NCBI GenBank assembly: GCA_947627535.1
Contig: CANQWM010000002.1
Location: 105,991 to 169,990, forward strand
Length of the DNA stretch: 64,000 nucleotides
Source: an uncultured Acetatifactor sp.
GTDB lineage: Bacteria > Bacillota > Clostridia > Lachnospirales > Lachnospiraceae
Direction of reading: 5' to 3'
Shown here: positions 24,220 to 32,949 of the stretch, piece by piece
Numbering within the stretch: the first letter of the stretch is position 1
Layout: each line of letters opens with the position of its first letter
Translations under genes and position numbers: made by a program
Notes under the pieces: model-generated
Databases searched by the model: none
What the model was told of the DNA's origin: nothing
The model's input: only the letters and a program-made list of their open reading frames with translations

Positions 24220-26112
24220 TCAGTTTACGATCCGTTTAAATTTCCGCTCCATCTCCGTTTTCGTAAAGGAAATGATGGTGGGGCGGCCGTGGGGACAGTG
24301 ATAGGGATTGTCCAGCGTCAGAAGCTCGTCGATCAGCGCCTCCGCCTCCTGAACACTTAAGAGGTTGTTGCCCTTTACGGCTGCCTTGCAGGACATGGTG
24401 GCGATCCTTTCCTCAATCACCCGGATTCCCCCCAGGGATGCGCCATCCGCGAGCTGGTCCAGCACCTCCAGAAACATTTCCCGCTCGTCACAGCCGTACA
24501 GATCCCCGGGCACTCCCCGCAGGGCATATTCGCTGCCGCCGAAAGCCTCGATCTCAAAGCCAAGCCCCCTGAACGCATCCATGTGTTCCTTTAAGACCGT
24601 CTCCTCCTGCCCGGAGAGGCTGACGATCACAGGGGGCATCAGCGCCTGGGAAACCACCTCCTTCTCCCGAAACCGCTTCATCATCCGCTCATAGTTTACC
24701 TTTTCATGCGCGGCGTGCTGATCGATCATCAGGAGCCTGTCCTCAAACTGTACCAGCCAGTAGGTCTCAAAGACCTGACCGATGATCCGGAATTTCCCAC
24801 GGTTGTCCGCGGAAAGGATTTTCTCTTCAAACAGATTCCGCTGGGATACATTGCAGATGGGAAGGGGTTCTGATTCTGACGGCTTCCGCATCATTCCGTC
24901 CCCTTGATTCCCGTCGTTTCCCCGGATTTTATCGGTATTTTGCATGATTTCCTGCAAATTCTGGGGTTTTGCGGCGTATTTTGTCTCCTCCATGAGACGG
25001 CAGTCTGTCCTGCGGTTGGTCTCAAAGGGTTCCGGCGTCTTCCGGTGTTCCCGTTCCTGTCTTTCCTGCCGCTCCCTTGCTTTTTGCTCTCTGTCCGTGT
25101 CGAGCCCCGCGTCCGGGATCATCTCCCGGCCGCGCAGAGTATCCCGCACCGCCTCCGATAAAAATCTGGAAAAATCCAGCCCGTTGCTGAACCGGACATC
25201 CATCTTGGTGGGATGGACATTTACGTCCACCCTCTCCGTATCCATGGTAATGTGCAGCACGCAAAGAGGAAATTTGTGCTGCATGAGATATTCCTTATAG
25301 CCCTCTTCCACAGCCGCTGCCACCACATTGCTCCGAATAAAGCGGCCGTTGATGAAATAGATCTCAAAATTCCGGTTGGAACGCACCGCCTCGGGCATCC
25401 CGAGATATCCCTCCACAAGAATCCCTTCTTTTTCCGCGCGGATGGGGATTAGACAGCCTGCCGTTTCCCTGCCGTAAAGCCGGTAGATGACCTCCTTTAG
25501 ATCGCCGTTTCCGGAGGTATGGAATTTCAGCTGGTTCCCCAGGATCAGCTTAAAGGAAATATCGGGGTGGGAAAGGGCCAGATGCTCCATCAGATCCGCG
25601 ATATAACCGCCCTCCGTGGGCGCCTGCTTCAGAAATTTGCGCCGCACGGGCGTGTTAAAAAAGAGGTTCCGCACGAGAAACGTGGTGCCGTCCGGGGCAC
25701 CGACTTCCTCAAAGCCCGTCTCCTTCGCCCCCTCCAGAAGAATACGGCTGCCCGTTATCAGCCCCTTGGGCTTGGTGATGACCTCCACCTTTGACACGGC
25801 AGCTATGCTGGAGAGCGCCTCGCCCCGGAACCCAAGGCTGGAGATTCTGGACAGATCCTGGGCGTTTTCAATCTTGCTGGTGGCGTGTCTTAAGAAAGCC
25901 TTCCTAAGCTGGTCCCGCTCCATACCGCACCCGTTGTCCGTGACGCGGATAAATTCGATCCCGCCTTCCTTCGCTTCCACGGCGACAGCGTCCGCACCGG
26001 CGTCAATCGCGTTCTCCACCAGTTCCTTTACCACGCTGGAAGGCCGCTCCACCACCTCGCCCGCCGCGATTTTATCAATTGTCTCCGAATCCAGGACATG
26101 TATCTGGGCCAT
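24220..26112 (-). CDS. mutL: DNA mismatch repair protein MutL (endonuclease type)
   Basis: The 630-residue GHL-ATPase has 'ELVENAIDAGAD', 'DNGCGM' and 'GFRGEALSSIA' in the N-terminal domain. A variable linker (about 340-430) is charged and low in complexity. The C-terminal domain carries DQHAAHEKVNYE, matching the DQHA-X2-E-X4-E nuclease metal site, and CPHGRPT. It should therefore nick DNA, as expected for bacteria without MutH. The ATG follows GGAGG. mutS lies 107 bp upstream. Confidence 0.95.
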   Translation of the reverse strand: MAQIHVLDSETIDKIAAGEVVERPSSVVKELVENAIDAGADAVAVEAKEGGIEFIRVTDNGCGMERDQLRKAFLRHATSKIENAQDLSRISSLGFRGEALSSIAAVSKVEVITKPKGLITGSRILLEGAKETGFEEVGAPDGTTFLVRNLFFNTPVRRKFLKQAPTEGGYIADLMEHLALSHPDISFKLILGNQLKFHTSGNGDLKEVIYRLYGRETAGCLIPIRAEKEGILVEGYLGMPEAVRSNRNFEIYFINGRFIRSNVVAAAVEEGYKEYLMQHKFPLCVLHITMDTERVDVNVHPTKMDVRFSNGLDFSRFLSEAVRDTLRGREMIPDAGLDTDREQKARERQERQEREHRKTPEPFETNRRTDCRLMEETKYAAKPQNLQEIMQNTDKIRGNDGNQGDGMMRKPSESEPLPICNVSQRNLFEEKILSADNRGKFRIIGQVFETYWLVQFEDRLLMIDQHAAHEKVNYERMMKRFREKEVVSQALMPPVIVSLSGQEETVLKEHMDAFRGLGFEIEAFGGSEYALRGVPGDLYGCDEREMFLEVLDQLADGASLGGIRVIEERIATMSCKAAVKGNNLLSVQEAEALIDELLTLDNPYHCPHGRPTIISFTKTEMERKFKRIVN

Positions 26113-26218
26113 CCGATTCCTCCGTTTTTCCTGCTGGTTTCCGCCGCTTTCTGCCGCCCCTCGTCAAGCCTTCGCGAAAAGCCTGTGCCTTCCCTGTTCT
26201 GCGAGGCGACTGTCCGGC

Positions 26219-28906
26219 TTACGGCTTTTCCTCACACTGCCAGCGGTTCTTCAGCTTGTTCTGGAGCCGGTAAAGCACATTCAGCGCGTCGATGGGCGCC
26301 AGCGTGTTTACCTCGATCTCCATTAACTCCTTTATGACATCCTCGTCCGTCACCGTGTCAAACAGGGACATCTGCGCAAGATCCACCTCATCCAGCCTGG
26401 GCTGCTTTCCCGGTTTCCGGTCGTCCTTTACATCCACCGCAATGCTCTGGATCTTCTCGATGATATCGTTGTCCGTCAGCTGCTCCACGATCTCCCGTGC
26501 CCGGTCGATGACCATGTCCGGCACCCCGGCCAGCTTCGCCACCTGAATGCCATAGCTCTTATCCGCACCGCCGGGGATGATCTTTCGTAAGAATACAATA
26601 TCGTCTCCCACTTCCTTTACGGCGATGCAGTAATTGTTCACGTTGCTCATCTTGCCCTCCAGCTCCGTCAGCTCGTGGTAATGGGTGGCAAAGAGCGTCT
26701 TCGCGCCGAGGAGCTTCCGGTTGCTGATATGCTCGATCACCGCCCATGCGATGCTCAGTCCGTCGAAGGTGGATGTGCCGCGCCCGATCTCGTCCAGGAT
26801 CAGAAGGCTGTTTGCGGTGGCGTTGCGCAGAATATTCGCCACCTCGTTCATCTCCACCATGAACGTGGACTGGCCGCTGGCCAGATCGTCAGAAGCCCCA
26901 ACCCTGGTAAAGATCCTGTCCACAATGCCGATATTCGCGCTTTTTGCAGGCACAAAGCATCCGATCTGCGCCAGCAGCACGATCAGGGCGGTCTGGCGCA
27001 TGTAGGTAGACTTTCCGGCCATGTTCGGTCCCGTGATAACGCTGATGCAGCGGCTTTCATTGTCAAGGTAGGTGTCGTTGGCGATGAACATATCGTTTGT
27101 GATCATCTGTTCCACCACGGGATGGCGGCCGTCCTTAATGTCAATGACGCCTTTTTCATTCAGCTTCGGGCGCACATAATGATTTCTTTCGGAGACCAGG
27201 GAAAGGGAGGCGTAAACATCCAGCCTTGCCAGCGCTTTTGCCGTGCGCTGGATCCGCTCAAGCTCCTTCGCGATGGTTTCCCGAATCTGGCAGAACAGGT
27301 CGTATTCCAGCGCGGTAAGCTTATCCTCCGCGTTTAAGATCGTATCTTCCAGTTCCTTCAGCCTCGGCGTGGTATAGCGCTCCGCGTTGGCCAGCGTCTG
27401 TTTCCTGATATAATCCTCCGGCACAAGGTTCCGATAGGAATTGGTCACCTCGAAATAATAGCCGAACACCTTGTTGTACCGGATCCGCAGGTTTTTAATC
27501 CCGGTCCGTTCCCTGTCCTCCTCTTCCAGCCTGGCCAGCCACTGCTTGCCGTCCCGCTTTGCGCTGCGGAGCATATCGATGGTCTCGTTAAAGCCGTCCT
27601 TGATCATTCCGCCCTCCCGGACGGTCACGGGCGGGTCTTCCTCAATGGAGGAACGGATCAGTTCATAAATATCCTCAAGGCCGTCCATCTCCTTCTCAAT
27701 CGTTTTCAGTTCTTCTTTGGAAAAGGAGCTTAAGACCTTCTTGATGGCGGGCAGCATCTCCAGAGAGTTTCGGAAGGCGATAAAATCCCTTGGGTTCGCC
27801 GTCTTGTAGGTCACCTTGCTGAGAAGCCGCTCCAGATCGTAAACAGGGTTCAGATATTCCCGGATCTCATCCCTTGAGACGCTGTCGCTGCAAAACTCCT
27901 CTATGGCGTCAAGCCTTCTCTCCATTTCCGCCTTTTCGATCAGCGGCTGCTCCAGCATGCTCCGGAGCAGTCTGCCGCCCATGGCGGTTTTCGTCTTGTC
28001 CAGCACCCAGAGCAGGGAGCCGCGCTTCTGCTTGTCCCGCAGCGTCTCCGTCAGCTCCAGATTTCTCCTGGTGGAGCCATCCAGCAGCATAAATTTGCTG
28101 GTCAGGTAGGGAGAAATATGGGTAAAATGAGCCAGATCCGTCTTCTGAGTCTCGGTCAGGTACTGCAGCAGCGCGCCCGCCGCCAGCATCCCCACAGGGA
28201 AATCCTCCATGCCAAGCCCCGCCAGGGAGCCGACGTGGAAATGCTCCAGCAGACTGCGTCTGCAGCCCTCGTCGTCAAACATGCGGGGTTCCAGCGCATT
28301 TACGGAAATATGGTACTTCCCGCGCAGTTCCTCAATGTTGAGCCCGCTTACCAGAAGGGCATCGTTATGTATGATCTCCGCGGGGGAATATTTCATCAGC
28401 TCGTCGTTCAGCTTCTTTAGGTCTTCCACCTCGGTCAGATAATAATCTCCCGTAGTGACATCCGCAGCGGAAATGCCGATCCTGGACGGCGTATAGACAA
28501 TACACATCAGGAAGTTGTTCTTTGTCTCCTCCAGGGACTGTACGTTCAGGTTCGTCCCCGGCGTCACCACACGGATGACCTCCCGCTTTACAAGCCCCTT
28601 GGCCAGCTTTGGATCCTCCATCTGTTCCCCGATGGCGACCTTATATCCTTTGTTGACCAGCTTGGTCAAATAGCTTTCCACCGCATGATAAGGGACGCCG
28701 CACATGGGCGCTCTCTCTTCCAGCCCGCATGCTTTTCCCGTCAGCGTCAGTTCCAGTTCCTTCGACGCCACAACGGCATCGTCAAAAAACATCTCATAAA
28801 AATCCCCCAGACGGTAAAAAAGGATGCAGTCAGGATACTGCTTCTTTGTCTCCATGTACTGCTGCATCATGGGCGTCAGATCTTCCATGGGAATTTTTTC
28901 CGACAT
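26219..28906 (-). CDS. mutS: DNA mismatch recognition protein MutS
   Basis: The 895-residue mismatch-binding ATPase has the Phe-X-Glu wedge in GDFYEMFFDDA near the N-terminus. The ATPase has 'GPNMAGKSTYMRQ' (Walker A) and 'DEIGRGTSTFDG'. I placed the start at ATG 28906 (MSEKIPMEDL) with AGGAG about 9 nt upstream; the 38 residues further upstream look non-coding. Normally it follows miaB, but here a lipoprotein gene lies in between. Confidence 0.95.
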   Translation of the reverse strand: MSEKIPMEDLTPMMQQYMETKKQYPDCILFYRLGDFYEMFFDDAVVASKELELTLTGKACGLEERAPMCGVPYHAVESYLTKLVNKGYKVAIGEQMEDPKLAKGLVKREVIRVVTPGTNLNVQSLEETKNNFLMCIVYTPSRIGISAADVTTGDYYLTEVEDLKKLNDELMKYSPAEIIHNDALLVSGLNIEELRGKYHISVNALEPRMFDDEGCRRSLLEHFHVGSLAGLGMEDFPVGMLAAGALLQYLTETQKTDLAHFTHISPYLTSKFMLLDGSTRRNLELTETLRDKQKRGSLLWVLDKTKTAMGGRLLRSMLEQPLIEKAEMERRLDAIEEFCSDSVSRDEIREYLNPVYDLERLLSKVTYKTANPRDFIAFRNSLEMLPAIKKVLSSFSKEELKTIEKEMDGLEDIYELIRSSIEEDPPVTVREGGMIKDGFNETIDMLRSAKRDGKQWLARLEEEDRERTGIKNLRIRYNKVFGYYFEVTNSYRNLVPEDYIRKQTLANAERYTTPRLKELEDTILNAEDKLTALEYDLFCQIRETIAKELERIQRTAKALARLDVYASLSLVSERNHYVRPKLNEKGVIDIKDGRHPVVEQMITNDMFIANDTYLDNESRCISVITGPNMAGKSTYMRQTALIVLLAQIGCFVPAKSANIGIVDRIFTRVGASDDLASGQSTFMVEMNEVANILRNATANSLLILDEIGRGTSTFDGLSIAWAVIEHISNRKLLGAKTLFATHYHELTELEGKMSNVNNYCIAVKEVGDDIVFLRKIIPGGADKSYGIQVAKLAGVPDMVIDRAREIVEQLTDNDIIEKIQSIAVDVKDDRKPGKQPRLDEVDLAQMSLFDTVTDEDVIKELMEIEVNTLAPIDALNVLYRLQNKLKNRWQCEEKP

Positions 28907-28977
28907 TGGTTTATACTCCTGTTCTGTAGGTACATGCGCCGAACCACAGGGCGCGGTGTGTAAAATCCGAAAAATAA

Positions 28978-29007
28978 GGCAAATACACAAATCATTGCGC
29001 ATTTGCC
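28978..29007 (-). terminator. Possible terminator after the third lipoprotein gene
   Basis: GGCAAAT and ATTTGCC arms (28978-28984, 29001-29007) are followed on the minus strand by TTATTTTTC, about 70 bp after the stop at 29080. The stem is AT-rich and weak. Confidence 0.4.
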
Positions 29008-29079
29008 CTAAGTTTACCACAAAATCTTGTTGTTGTAAATCTGAAATCCGCTGCTTTTGTCACAGATCCTCTGCTTCTT

Positions 29080-31308
29080 CTACTGTTCGTCAAAATACAG
29101 CTGTACCCGCCGCTGGATCACCTCCGCCGTATCCCGGGCGCTGCGGCTTCCGTCAAAAAACAAATCGACTTCTTCCTCCACGATATCCCTGATCGCCTGA
29201 GGACAGTAGGGTTCCGGCTCACAGCTGTCCAAGAAGGCGCAGTATTCCTCCAGATAACTGCTCCCGTCCGGCTTTGCTTCAATTGCCATCTCACCGCCCA
29301 TCACGTTCAAAGCCCATCCTGTCTCCGAATGGTCGGTCTGGACCACCTGATCGCGGATCACATCCTTTCTGACCGGGAACGATTGGCCGATTTGATTGTC
29401 ATAGCTGAAAAGAAAAGAGATACAATCACGGACTGCATCCGGTTTTGCACTGTTGACGCTGAACACCAGATAGGTATCCGCCATCACATAATTTCCGTTC
29501 CCATTCTCCGCAGGATATCCCACTGCATGGCACCCGGGAAGGGAAGCCATCATCTCCGCGTAGCTGGCCAGTCCCGAATAAAATGGCACACCGACGGCGA
29601 TGAGATTTCCCTCCGAGAGCATGGTATTTACCTCTTCGCTGTCCTTTTGGCCCGAACCCTGTCCGTAACGTTTACAGAACTCCAGCGCCCTGATAAATTC
29701 TTCCCCGTCAAAACGGCAGACTCTCCCTTCCAGATCCAAAAACGGAGAATCGCCAAGCCGCCCGCTGACAAACGAACGAAACAGCTCCTGGCCGTCATAT
29801 TTTTCCCACAGGTAATCTTCCTTCGCATATTGGTCATGCCAGCCAAGAATCCAATCCCAATCCTCCCTTGTATCGGCGATATCCAAAACATCCGCCAGGG
29901 TCCAGCCGTCCTCATCCCAAAGTATGTCCGAAGTACACAGAGTTGTGACGCCAACACCGGAGCCCGGCAGTCCCACCCAGGTTCCGTCCACGGTCCCAAG
30001 CTCCCGTAAGCAGGGAAGAAGCTGTTCCCTGATCTCCTCCGGAACCACCTCTGACAGATCCATGAGAACTCCCTTTTCGGCCAGCAAGCGCATGTCGTCC
30101 TTCGATACCAGCAGCATCTCCGGCCCCTGGCCGGATGTAAGGTCCGCCAGCGTTCTGGTGCGCAACGCATCCAGCTCCTGCGTATCCATCGCCTGAAAAT
30201 CCACTTCCGCCTCCTCCAAAACAAGCCGATAGCGGCCCGAGCGGGCGGCCCAGGTCTGCGCAAGTCTCAAGACATCAATCTTTGAAGACCAAAACAGATT
30301 TGTCATCCGTATCGTTTCATATTCCGCTTCTTTTTCCGCTTCTTTTCCTTCCCCGCTGGCCGCCTGTTCGGAGTCCTTCTCCCCGTCCGCGCCTTCCTGC
30401 CGACCGGAGCCCTCCGCTTCCGCAAGCAGATAAATCCTGGCGCCTTCCTTGTCGACACAGCAGACCGCAAGCCCGCCCTCTCCGTCTGTAAGAAGATGGT
30501 TATCAATGGTCAGTTCAATGCCGGCCGCGCTCACACTTAACAGTTTTTCCTCCTGCCCGCCGTCCGGTGCCAGATACCACAGATCCGAGCCGTCCAGAAT
30601 GTAATAGAGCCCTCCCTGCCCGTCAGGGCAGAGCGCATTTACAAATCCCTCCAGCAAGACCCATACAGCGGAAGTCTGGTCCTGAACATTATAACGAAGA
30701 ACATCCGTACCCTGATTGCCTGCTTGTGTAAACAGGGAAAAACCGTCCGTCCCGGCACAAAATCTGCCGGACTGCGGCGGATACCCCGTATCCCCCGTAA
30801 GCGGCGCCTCTTCGTCCAGAAGTTTCCCTGTCAGATCCGTCCGGCACAAAAAAGAGGACGGGGCTTTCCCCTCCGATGCCACATTGATGCGAAGGGTAAT
30901 CTCTTCCTCCCCGGTCACGGTCATGGACTCCACATACAGTTCCTCTATGTCCGGTATCTGCAGGGAAAAAGCGGTCTTCTCAGTTTCACCGCTGTCCATG
31001 CGGAACGTATACAGCCACATATCCGGAACCGGTTTTTCGTTATGCTGATAGGCAGCCAGTACATAAAGCGAACCGCCATAGACGCCGGAGTATACCAGCT
31101 TATTTGAGTAGTCCGTATCCGGATCCTCCAAAGAAAGGGAGACGATCCGCTCCACCCGAAAGGCGCTGCCGGCGGCTTCGCCCAGCCCGTCTCCCGCGCC
31201 CAGGGATCTGGAATTCCCCGATCCGCTCCCGCAGCCTGTAAGCAATAACAAGACAAAAAACATTGAAAGAACCGCTTTCCCAAAATGTTTCATAGCTTGT
31301 CTGCTCAT
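29080..31308 (-). CDS. Large solute-binding-type lipoprotein between miaB and mutS
   Basis: The 742-residue protein has a signal peptide ending in lipobox LLTGC (Cys 26). The N-terminal half (to about residue 330, ending in a low-complexity Glu/Ala/Lys stretch) is beta-rich. The C-terminal half is solute-binding-like, with 'AEKGVLMDLS', 'GWTLADVLDIAD', 'CRFDGEEFIRALEF' and a final VIQRRVQLYFDEQ. These motifs recur in the genes ending at 1640 and 59862. No permease is adjacent. It shares its first five residues (MSRQA) and its whole control region with the gene starting at 3976. Ligand unknown; a sensing role is inference. Confidence 0.85.
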   Translation of the reverse strand: MSRQAMKHFGKAVLSMFFVLLLLTGCGSGSGNSRSLGAGDGLGEAAGSAFRVERIVSLSLEDPDTDYSNKLVYSGVYGGSLYVLAAYQHNEKPVPDMWLYTFRMDSGETEKTAFSLQIPDIEELYVESMTVTGEEEITLRINVASEGKAPSSFLCRTDLTGKLLDEEAPLTGDTGYPPQSGRFCAGTDGFSLFTQAGNQGTDVLRYNVQDQTSAVWVLLEGFVNALCPDGQGGLYYILDGSDLWYLAPDGGQEEKLLSVSAAGIELTIDNHLLTDGEGGLAVCCVDKEGARIYLLAEAEGSGRQEGADGEKDSEQAASGEGKEAEKEAEYETIRMTNLFWSSKIDVLRLAQTWAARSGRYRLVLEEAEVDFQAMDTQELDALRTRTLADLTSGQGPEMLLVSKDDMRLLAEKGVLMDLSEVVPEEIREQLLPCLRELGTVDGTWVGLPGSGVGVTTLCTSDILWDEDGWTLADVLDIADTREDWDWILGWHDQYAKEDYLWEKYDGQELFRSFVSGRLGDSPFLDLEGRVCRFDGEEFIRALEFCKRYGQGSGQKDSEEVNTMLSEGNLIAVGVPFYSGLASYAEMMASLPGCHAVGYPAENGNGNYVMADTYLVFSVNSAKPDAVRDCISFLFSYDNQIGQSFPVRKDVIRDQVVQTDHSETGWALNVMGGEMAIEAKPDGSSYLEEYCAFLDSCEPEPYCPQAIRDIVEEEVDLFFDGSRSARDTAEVIQRRVQLYFDEQ

Positions 31309-31350
31309 TGTGATTCTCTCCTATCCAGGGTTTTTCGTCTTTATAAGAAT

Positions 31351-31378
31351 ATTGTAGCATCCGCCTGCCTGATATCAA
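31351..31378 (-). promoter_or_regulatory. Sigma-A-type promoter of the third lipoprotein gene
   Basis: TTGATA (31373-31378), 16-bp spacer, TACAAT (31351-31356) on the minus strand, as at 4018-4045. Confidence 0.75.
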
Positions 31379-31398
31379 TATGCCCCGGACCAAAACCT

Positions 31399-31431
31399 AT
31401 TAAGAATCTCTTAAGATTCTTTTAACGATCC
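31399..31431 (-). promoter_or_regulatory. Three tandem 11-bp repeats, candidate OmpR/PhoB-family operator
   Basis: Plus-strand units attaagaatct, cttaagattct and tttaacgatcc start at 31399, 31410 and 31421, 20 bp upstream of the -35 box. They match the first three units at 4066-4098 with two, one and no mismatches. Confidence 0.7.
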
Positions 31432-31441
31432 ATCGCAATTT

Positions 31442-32887
31442 TCATGTCAAACGTCCCGTATAATAGAAGCCGTGACATTCCTCCAGCGAGACGTCCAGGA
31501 TCTTTCCCACAAGGGAGGCGTCCCCCGGCACATGGACGATCCTGTTGTTCGACAGCCGCCCTGTGACAAACCCGGGACTGCTTTCGTTTACTTCCTCGAT
31601 GAGCGCGTCCAGAACGCGCCCCTTCAGCTTTGCGGCCTGCTCCGCCGCCGTCTCCTGCACCGTCTTCAGCAGACGGTCAAACCCCTCCTGCACCTGCTCC
31701 TTTGGCACCTGGTTCTCCATGGCCGCAGCCGGCGTTCCCGTGCGCTTGGAGTAGATAAAGGTAAAAGCGTTGTCGTAGCCTACCCTGCGCACCATATCGA
31801 TGGTCTGCTCCAGATCCTCCGGCGTCTCCCCGGGAAAGCCCACGATAAGATCCGTGGTAATGGCGATATCGGGGATCTCGCGGCGGATCCTCCGCACCAG
31901 CTCCAGGTACTGGTCCCGCGTGTAGCGCCGATTCATCTGCCGCAGAATCCTGTCGGAGCCGGACTGCAGGGGAAGATGGAGATGACGGCAGATCTTCTTC
32001 GACGCCTTCATCGTCTGGATCAGCTCGTCCGAGAGATCCTTCGGATGGGAGGTCATAAAACGGATGCGCTGGATCCCCGGAACCCTTTCCACCTCCTTCA
32101 GAAGCTGCGCAAAGGTCAGAGGGTTGTCCAGATTCTTCCCGTAGGAATTGACGTTCTGCCCCAGCAGCATCACCTCCACAACGCCGTCCGCCGCCAGCTT
32201 TTCGATCTCCCGCAGAATCTCCTTCGGCTCCCTGCTGCGTTCCCTTCCCCTTACATAGGGCACAATACAGTAGCTGCAGAAATTGTCGCACCCGAACATG
32301 ATGTTGATGCCGGATTTGAAGGGATACTTGCGCTTCACGGGCAGTTCCTCCACGATCCGGTCCGTTTCCTTCCAGATATCGATGACCATTCTCTCCGAGA
32401 CAAGGGCGGTCCAGAGCAGCTCGGCAAACTTGTACAGATTGTGGGTGCCGAAGATCAGATCTACAAAACCGTAGCTCTTTTTCAGCTTTTCGATGACCTC
32501 CGGCTCCTGCATCATACAGCCGCACAGCGCGATCTTCATCTTCGGGTTCCTGCGCTTATATCCGTTCAGTTCCCCCAGCCTGCCGTATACCCGCTGGTTG
32601 GCGTTGTCCCGGACGGTGCAGGTATTAAAGATCACAAAATCGGCGTTTTCCTCCTCCGTCAGCAGATAGCCGGCGTTCTGCAGAACCCCCGCCAGCTTTT
32701 CCGAATCCCTTGCGTTCATCTGGCATCCGAACGTGGTCACGTTGGCGGTGGGCCGCCTTCCGTTATTTTTTTCAAACGCATCTGTCCATCGACGGCATTT
32801 TTCCATAAAATAATACTGTCTTTCCGGTTCGCCAAACGGCGGTTCCCCTTCCGGTCCGACCAGGTTAAAATCTGTTTTCCCGCACAT
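31442..32887 (-). CDS. miaB: tRNA-2-methylthio-N6-dimethylallyladenosine synthase
   Basis: This radical-SAM methylthiotransferase of about 481 residues modifies i6A37 made by MiaA. The N-terminal cluster cysteines lie in TFGCQMN, FNTCTVRD and CGCMMQ. The radical-SAM CxxxCxxC is in FGCDNFCSYC. A C-terminal TRAM domain follows (about the last 65 residues). The start is chosen at ATG 32887: an upstream ATG at 32923 lies inside the -10 box of the promoter, so it cannot be on the transcript made from that promoter. GGAAGGG precedes the chosen start by about 11 nt. Confidence 0.92.
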   Translation of the reverse strand: MCGKTDFNLVGPEGEPPFGEPERQYYFMEKCRRWTDAFEKNNGRRPTANVTTFGCQMNARDSEKLAGVLQNAGYLLTEEENADFVIFNTCTVRDNANQRVYGRLGELNGYKRRNPKMKIALCGCMMQEPEVIEKLKKSYGFVDLIFGTHNLYKFAELLWTALVSERMVIDIWKETDRIVEELPVKRKYPFKSGINIMFGCDNFCSYCIVPYVRGRERSREPKEILREIEKLAADGVVEVMLLGQNVNSYGKNLDNPLTFAQLLKEVERVPGIQRIRFMTSHPKDLSDELIQTMKASKKICRHLHLPLQSGSDRILRQMNRRYTRDQYLELVRRIRREIPDIAITTDLIVGFPGETPEDLEQTIDMVRRVGYDNAFTFIYSKRTGTPAAAMENQVPKEQVQEGFDRLLKTVQETAAEQAAKLKGRVLDALIEEVNESSPGFVTGRLSNNRIVHVPGDASLVGKILDVSLEECHGFYYTGRLT

Positions 32888-32921
32888 GCTTTTTCTTACC
32901 CTTCCCATAAATTGTAATTCC

Positions 32922-32949
32922 ATTATATCTTTTCCGAAGTATTATTCAA
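32922..32949 (-). promoter_or_regulatory. Sigma-A-type promoter of miaB
   Basis: On the minus strand TTGAAT (32944-32949) is followed after 16 bp by perfect TATAAT (32922-32927). It overlaps the symporter stop codon. The -10 box covers an in-frame ATG at 32923, which helps decide the miaB start. Confidence 0.75.

Larger units (their letters stand above)
31295..31431 (-). repeat. Control-region repeat, copy B (partner at 3963-4098)
   Basis: A 137-bp stretch nearly identical to 3963-4098, including the start codon region, ribosome site, promoter and three 11-bp repeats. The block 31348-31388 matches copy A over 41 bp without a difference. Spacing from promoter to repeats is also the same. Confidence 0.9.

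Noticed and set aside
31472..32917. Open plus-strand frame of 481 codons opposite miaB
   Set aside because: miaB is well supported by its Fe-S cysteines and radical-SAM motif. The antisense frame has no domain, no ribosome site and no promoter.
32888..32923. Upstream ATG for miaB at 32923
   Set aside because: The codon lies inside the perfect TATAAT of the promoter at 32922-32949, so transcripts from that promoter would not contain it.
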